NCBI GenBank assembly: GCA_046329585.1
Contig: JAXLUI010000002.1
Location: 1,116,001-1,180,000 of the forward strand
Length of the DNA stretch: 64,000 bases
Source of the DNA: DLKC01 sp002478885
GTDB lineage: Bacteria > Bacteroidota > Bacteroidia > Chitinophagales > Chitinophagaceae
Direction: 5' to 3'
The notes beneath the pieces are model-generated. The model saw only the letters and a list, made by a program, of their open reading frames with translations. It had not been told where the DNA came from and did not search any database. Every line of letters begins with the position of its first letter. The stretch's first letter is position 1. The position numbers were made by a program, and so were the translations under genes. Positions 59,532 through 64,000 of the stretch are shown here, piece by piece.

Positions 59532-61991
59532 TTATTTTATGATAAAGCTGTATGTTTTTCCGGCCTGTGTTGCGATATCATATACAAAAGTTGCTTTCAG
59601 TTGTGGTACGCTGATCGTTGCTTTTGCAGAGATAACGGGCGCAGCAGTTTGCTCCACATAATAAAACGCATTACTGTTATTACCGCTTGCCACTTGCAGG
59701 GCAATGCCATTGCTGTTCATTATTTCGTTGGGTGTTCTCAGCCGAAGGTTACCACCAAGCGTTGACCGGATCACCAGTTTTGTAATGTTGCCCTCTTTCC
59801 ATTCAAGATCCTGTATGACAAAGCCGCCCCTCGCACGTAAGCCCTGCACGCTGCCCTGCTGCCATGCATCGGGCAATGCGGGCAATACATGCAATTCGCC
59901 GTTCTCACTCTGCATGAGCATTTCGGCAATGCCACTCGTGCAACCAAAATTTCCATCAATCTGAAATGGCGGATGCGCATCAAACAAATTATTATAGGTG
60001 CCGCCGCCACCTTCGTTGGTGCCCACGGGTGTTAGCTGGTTTTGTATGAGTTTATACGCATGGTTGCCGTCGAGCATTTTTGCCCACCAGTTCACTTTCC
60101 AGCCCATGCTCCATCCTGTTGAAACATCGCCCCGTTGCAGCAATGTATTTTTTGCAGCGCTGTATAATTCCGGCGTGCGATACGGAGCGACCTGGTTGGA
60201 AGGAAACAACCCATACAAATGAGATACATGGCGGTGGTGATCATTAGGATCATCCACATCATCGAGCCACTCCTGCAATTGCCCGTACCGGCCGATATGC
60301 ATCGGCGGCAATTTGCTGCGCTTTTGTTTGAGGGTATCGATCAATGAAGCATCTGTATGTAATATTTCCGCAGCACGAATGGCATTGGAAAAAACATCGA
60401 ACACGATCTGATTGGTCATGGTAACACCTGCATCGAGGGAGGAACCTTCGTGTGCAGCAGGAGCATTTTCAGGGGACATGTCCGGGCAAACAACCAGCCA
60501 GTGGTATTTGGGATGCTCCACTAAAAAATCTGCATAGAACAACGCCGCATTTTTTAAAACAGGATAGATGGATGCCAGGTATTTTTTATCGCCATTGTAT
60601 AAATAATGTTCCCAAAGATGCTGGCTTGTCCAACCGCCGCCATTGTTCCAAATGCCCCAGAAGGCTCCATCCACGGCACCTGTAGCGCGCCAGATATCCG
60701 TGTTGTGGTGGGCCATCCAGCCGCGTGCCGCATACATATCTCTTGCGGTTTGTGTGCCGGTGACCGCCATCTCCTGTACCATTTGCAAAAAAGGCTGGTG
60801 GAGTTCCGCAAGATTTGTTTTTTCTGCAGGCCAGTAGTTCATCTCCGCATTGATGTTGATGGTGTATTTACTGTCCCACGGCGGGTAAAGCTGGTTGTTC
60901 CAGATGCCTTGTAATGTGGCAGGTTGACCACCCGGCTGTGAAGAAGAGATGAGCAGGTACCTGCCATACTGGAAATAGAGTGCTACAAACTGCGGATCGT
61001 TTACGGTATCAAAATTCTTCAGGCGTTCATCTGTAGAAAGTGCTGCAGCAGTTGTTGTACCAAGATCGAGATGTACCCGGTTAAAATATTGTTGGTAGGC
61101 TGCAATATGCGCCTTTTCGATGGCAGCAAATGGTTTAGTGACCGCTTTGCTTAAATAGCCTGCGGCCCTTGCACCTGCATTGCCGCTGAGGTCGTGATAA
61201 TTATTGAAGTTCGTTGCGATGGAAATGTAGATGGTTACCGTGTTTGCATTGCTGATGGTAACGGAGGTATCTGTTGCGGTAACGATGCCGCCATCTGTTT
61301 TAAATTGTGTAATGCCTTTGAATTGCAGCAGACCTTTCACGCCTTCATGATCAATGGTGGTGCCTTCCATTGTTAATTGTCCGGAAGCGGTTGCATGCAT
61401 AACGGCTTTTGGTTGCGGCGTTGTATAGTATGCAGTAAAGGAAATGCTATTGGCTTTGCTGGCTGTTAACTGCACTACAATAACACGATCCGGAAATGAA
61501 GCGAGTGTTTTTCTTGTGTAGGTGATATTGTTTGCTGTGTAACGTGTTGTTGTTGTAGCTTTTTCTATATCCAGCTCGCGGTAATAGTTTGTGTAATTAT
61601 TGTGGCCGGGGAAGACGAGTTGCAGGTTACCCACAGGCTCAAACATTTGCCCATGGGATGTCTTGCTTACCATAATCCTGTTGGCCAATTGCTCGGCTTC
61701 TTTTTGTTTACCATCGAAGATTAGTTTGCGGATCACGGGCAATGAATCAAGGCAGGCGCTGTTATCGTTCCGGTTGGGGCTGCCGCTCCATACGGTGCTT
61801 TCGTTCAGTTGTACTTTTTCCGTGTCTACATTGCCGTAGACCATGGCACCAAGAAAGCCATTGCCAACCGGTAGTGCGTTTTCCCAGCGATTACCTGCTG
61901 ATTTACTGTACCATAATTTGAGTGCGGTGGATTGCTGAGCGTTTGCGACAATGATCAGGCAACAGCCTGCAACGGACAATATATTTTTCAT
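59532..61991 (-). CDS. secreted GH95 (alpha-fucosidase/alpha-galactosidase-type) glycoside hydrolase
   Basis: An 819-residue exported enzyme, signal peptide MKNILSVAGCCLIIVANAQ. The N-terminal GH95 beta-domain is clear (LKLWYSKSAGNRWENALPVGNGFLGAMVYGNVDTEKVQLNESTVWSGSPNRNDN, about 24-78), followed by the alpha/alpha-barrel (LQGIWNNQLYPPWDSKYTININAEMNYWPAEKTNL, about 355-390; GWMAHHNTDIWRATGAVDGAFWGIWNNGGGW; CPDMSPENAP; LDDVDDPNDHHRHVSHLYGLFP) and a C-terminal beta-domain. GH95 members are inverting alpha-1,2-fucosidases, with some alpha-L-galactosidases, active on xyloglucan and related glycans. It is the first hydrolase gene downstream of the regulator pair on this strand. Confidence 0.95.
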   Translation of the reverse strand: MKNILSVAGCCLIIVANAQQSTALKLWYSKSAGNRWENALPVGNGFLGAMVYGNVDTEKVQLNESTVWSGSPNRNDNSACLDSLPVIRKLIFDGKQKEAEQLANRIMVSKTSHGQMFEPVGNLQLVFPGHNNYTNYYRELDIEKATTTTRYTANNITYTRKTLASFPDRVIVVQLTASKANSISFTAYYTTPQPKAVMHATASGQLTMEGTTIDHEGVKGLLQFKGITQFKTDGGIVTATDTSVTISNANTVTIYISIATNFNNYHDLSGNAGARAAGYLSKAVTKPFAAIEKAHIAAYQQYFNRVHLDLGTTTAAALSTDERLKNFDTVNDPQFVALYFQYGRYLLISSSQPGGQPATLQGIWNNQLYPPWDSKYTININAEMNYWPAEKTNLAELHQPFLQMVQEMAVTGTQTARDMYAARGWMAHHNTDIWRATGAVDGAFWGIWNNGGGWTSQHLWEHYLYNGDKKYLASIYPVLKNAALFYADFLVEHPKYHWLVVCPDMSPENAPAAHEGSSLDAGVTMTNQIVFDVFSNAIRAAEILHTDASLIDTLKQKRSKLPPMHIGRYGQLQEWLDDVDDPNDHHRHVSHLYGLFPSNQVAPYRTPELYSAAKNTLLQRGDVSTGWSMGWKVNWWAKMLDGNHAYKLIQNQLTPVGTNEGGGGTYNNLFDAHPPFQIDGNFGCTSGIAEMLMQSENGELHVLPALPDAWQQGSVQGLRARGGFVIQDLEWKEGNITKLVIRSTLGGNLRLRTPNEIMNSNGIALQVASGNNSNAFYYVEQTAAPVISAKATISVPQLKATFVYDIATQAGKTYSFIIK

Positions 61992-62208
61992 ATGGAAAAC
62001 TGAATGGTGAATATAAGTGTTTTTTATACATTTATTAAACCGTGCCGGATGATTTTGTTTGCAGCATTACCGGGCAGCGCAGGAATTAATTGCAAACCGT
62101 TGACTATTGAAAAGGCAGCAGTATGATGCAGTTGGAAATTCCGGAAGCAATGTATGATTGCGGAAATTGCGGGCTGTTGTTCCTGTAATTGCCGAGATGA
62201 GACTAATT

Positions 62209-62254
62209 GTACAAGTGTGCGACGCAACGAAGACGATGGCAGCAATGCAGCCCG
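62209..62254 (+). repeat. R1 repeat, copy 24
   Basis: GTACAAG, core GTGCGACGCAA at 62217-62227, degraded CCCG end. It lies behind the response-regulator stop codon on the minus strand, in the 281-base gap before GH95. Confidence 0.75.
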
Positions 62255-62272
62255 TTACCAAAAAGGAAATGC

Positions 62273-62893
62273 CTAGTAGTTGATCTTGTATAGCGTGCAG
62301 AGATCGATAAGTGCTTTAAAATTTGCCGTATCTGTTTTTTCGTAGATGCGCTTTTTGAGGGTGGATACGGAGTTCATTTTCAGGTTGAGGGTTTCGGAAA
62401 TCTGCTTGGTGCCAAAGCCGTTAAGCATATAGTGGAGTATCTGTAACTCGCGTGGTGAGAGGTTTTTAAACGGATTGATGCCGGATACGAGGTGGTTGCT
62501 TTCTTCGATATTTTTATCGTTGTTCAGGAAATTGGTGAGCACTTTTGTGACCGTGGCATTATCGGATGTTTTGGACAAATAGTATTGTATGCTGAACTGT
62601 TTCATTGCCTCGCCATAGATCTCGGGCGGCTGCATGGAAAAAAGCATGATGCGCAATTCGGGATAAACGCTTTTGATGTTGGGGAGTATTTCCAGTGCAC
62701 TGCCGTCTGGAAATATGATATCGAGGATGAGGTGTGTAAAATAGTTTTTGTTGAGTTCAGCCATAACTCTTGAACAGGTTCCAGCTTCTGTAATACTGTA
62801 TTCGCCGATCTCCATTTGTATGAGCAGGGAGATGCCGCGCCGGATTATTCCATGATCGTCGCCAATGAGTATTCTTGGTCTGATAAGCTGCAT
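62273..62893 (-). CDS. NarL/FixJ-type response regulator
   Basis: A 206-residue two-component regulator. The receiver domain (about 7-122) has the acidic pair D12-D13 (IGDDHG), phosphoacceptor Asp58 in HLILDIIFPDG, and the conserved Lys108 in YYLSKTS. The C-terminal LuxR-type helix-turn-helix is complete (LSPRELQILHYMLNGFGTKQISETLNLKMNSVSTLKKRIYEK, about 149-190). It starts 78 bases behind the sensor kinase's stop codon, so the two are probably co-transcribed. The likely targets are the glycan-degradation genes that follow downstream on the same strand. Confidence 0.94.
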   Translation of the reverse strand: MQLIRPRILIGDDHGIIRRGISLLIQMEIGEYSITEAGTCSRVMAELNKNYFTHLILDIIFPDGSALEILPNIKSVYPELRIMLFSMQPPEIYGEAMKQFSIQYYLSKTSDNATVTKVLTNFLNNDKNIEESNHLVSGINPFKNLSPRELQILHYMLNGFGTKQISETLNLKMNSVSTLKKRIYEKTDTANFKALIDLCTLYKINY

Positions 62894-62971
62894 GCTATAA
62901 AAGTCATTTTATTTTACCGGGAGACTGTTAGAATTTATTCTACGTTATAAAAGTACCTCTATCAAAAGTTT

Positions 62972-64000
62972 TTACACCGGCAGCGTTACGATAACGGTGG
63001 TGCCGCTGTGGAGTATGCTGCTGATCTCCAGTGACCCCTCCATCATTTTCAGCAAATCTTTGATGATGAGGTAGCCGAGGCCTGTTCCTTTTTTCTGGTC
63101 GACATTGATTGACGCGATGGTTTTTTCGTCGGACAAAAGATTGTCGATCTGTTGCTGTGTCATACCCAGGCCGTTGTCGCTTACCTGCAAAACAATTTTG
63201 TTGTCTTTGTTGTGGCTTTCGATGGTTATCGTGCCATTTTTTGTAAAGTTGAGGCTGTTCAGCACAATGTTGTAGATCATTACCCGCATTGGTTCGAGGA
63301 ACTGGTTGACTACAGAGCCCAGCGGCACTTTGTTTTGCAGCAGCGTGTGCTTTTCCTTGGCCGAAAACTGCAGCACCCTTATTACCACTTCCACGAGTTG
63401 GTGCAGGTCGAATTCTTCTTTCTGCATGCGCCCGTCGGGGTTATGATAAATGATCCAGTTCAATATCTGTGATGACAGTTGTTCCATGTCCCTGGCGGTC
63501 TGCGTAATCTCGGAAATGGTTTCGGCCTGTTGCCCTTCGCTGATGGTGCCCTTATTATCCACCAGCGCCTTGCCTGCATAGTGCATGAATTTCAGCGGTG
63601 TCATGATATCGTGGTTGATGATGGATATGAGGCGAAGGTTTATCTGGTTATTCTTTTCGAGTTGTATGTTCTTCAGGTTGAGGTCCATGGTCTTTTGCTC
63701 CACCATGGCGGTAAGTTTTTTTTCCCGGACATTGTACCGGTGGAGGCGCCACCTGAAAACAAGGTATGCCAGCACAGCCAGTGCAAGCAATACCAATATC
63801 CTGAACCACCACTGCTGATAAAAGGGTGTTGGAATGGTGAAGGTTATGTCCCGGAAAGAATAATTACCGGTGCCAAAGCCGTTCATTTTTCTTATCGACA
63901 GTGTATAAGTGCCATAACCGAGGCTTGCAAAGCTGATCTTTGGTTCACCGGCCACCATTTCCACCCGAAACCACCTGCTGTTATTCAGTTTATATTCCAG
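62972..64000 (-). CDS. Y_Y_Y-domain sensor histidine kinase, C-terminal part
   Basis: The gene runs off the right edge: the frame stays open to base 64000, and the visible N-terminal residues (LEYKLNNSRWFRVE, GYGTYTLSIRKMNGFGTGNYSFRDITFTIPTPFYQQWWFR) are the Y_Y_Y domain at the end of a periplasmic sensor propeller. One membrane helix follows (ILVLLALAVLAYLVF), then a coiled coil, the H-box with its histidine in SIINHDIMTPLKFM (His118 counted from the codon at 63964), N-box YNIVLNSLNF, G1 VSDNGLGM and G2 GTGLGYLIIKDLL. No receiver or AraC domain is fused, so this is a classical kinase paired with the NarL regulator rather than a hybrid HTCS. Periplasmic glycan sensing is expected from the family. 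Confidence 0.93.
   Translation of the reverse strand: MEYKLNNSRWFRVEMVAGEPKISFASLGYGTYTLSIRKMNGFGTGNYSFRDITFTIPTPFYQQWWFRILVLLALAVLAYLVFRWRLHRYNVREKKLTAMVEQKTMDLNLKNIQLEKNNQINLRLISIINHDIMTPLKFMHYAGKALVDNKGTISEGQQAETISEITQTARDMEQLSSQILNWIIYHNPDGRMQKEEFDLHQLVEVVIRVLQFSAKEKHTLLQNKVPLGSVVNQFLEPMRVMIYNIVLNSLNFTKNGTITIESHNKDNKIVLQVSDNGLGMTQQQIDNLLSDEKTIASINVDQKKGTGLGYLIIKDLLKMMEGSLEISSILHSGTTVIVTLPV

Noticed and set aside
497..62254. Idea that R1 copies bracket genes as inverted flanks by rule
   Set aside because: Between two genes of the same direction either orientation can be read as upstream of one or downstream of the other, so the apparent rule is true by construction. Only the polarity of close pairs is informative.

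Overview
The window looks like a chromosomal segment of a Bacteroidota bacterium, most likely of the Chitinophagaceae type. The grounds are secreted proteins with type IX secretion (T9SS) C-terminal sorting domains, tail-fiber S74 proteins, a GntR(YtrA)-ABC operon, tandem MacB/FtsX permeases without an ATPase, secreted S9 peptidase and amidohydrolase genes, AT-rich start regions without clear Shine-Dalgarno sites, -7 boxes of the TAnnTTTG type, and a glycan-degradation cluster next to a Y_Y_Y histidine kinase/NarL regulator pair. The species cannot be fixed from sequence alone. No rRNA, tRNA, CRISPR array, integrase or transposase was recognised.

Layout. 1-5.2 kb: molybdoenzyme-related genes (3' part of a CoxE-like VWA protein, fdhD, a small conserved protein, a YdeP-type molybdopterin oxidoreductase) mixed with a DUF1801 protein and a zinc-knuckle/helix-hairpin-helix protein. 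5.2-16.7 kb: housekeeping and envelope genes (VOC protein, NlpE-META lipoprotein, lipase, secreted amidohydrolase, membrane 4Fe-4S protein, small lipoprotein, valS, PAP2 phosphatase, PrsW protease, GNAT). 16.9-28.3 kb: a large T9SS quinoprotein-like protein, secreted alpha-amylase, ECF sigma factor plus membrane protein, S9 peptidase, Spy-like protein, DUF4287 protein and a methyltransferase.

28.3-39 kb: a repeat-rich accessory zone with two mosaic S74 tail-fiber-domain proteins, a TPM-domain protein, a T9SS HExxH protein, and a compact ABC/GntR operon with a near-perfect palindrome over its predicted transcription start. 39-42.7 kb: an AT-rich insert with an unknown lysine-rich protein and a 1006-residue protein joining an N-terminal metallophosphoesterase to a P-loop (STAND/NACHT-like) ATPase and a long helical C-terminus. 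This is the best candidate here for an undescribed (defence-type) system. 42.9-50.2 kb: rmuC and two FtsX/MacB-type permeases.

50.8-64 kb: a minus-strand glycan cluster: GH43, GH29, GH51, a two-headed CE1-type esterase and GH95, followed downstream by a NarL-type response regulator and a Y_Y_Y sensor kinase that runs off the window. Together these would remove arabinose, xylose, fucose and feruloyl-type esters from plant cell-wall polymers outside the cytoplasm. No SusC/SusD pair lies in the window.

Between the genes lie several dispersed repeat families. The main one (called R1) has 24 copies of a core GTGCGACGCAA (two of them variant), all intergenic; others are hairpin repeats ending in TTGCGGCGAAAG, a 160-bp direct repeat flanking one S74 gene, a 230-bp direct repeat at 28.5-29.0 kb, and a 59-bp perfect repeat upstream of two glycoside hydrolase genes. 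Gene calls rest on motifs and overall resemblance to known families read by eye; no database search was possible.
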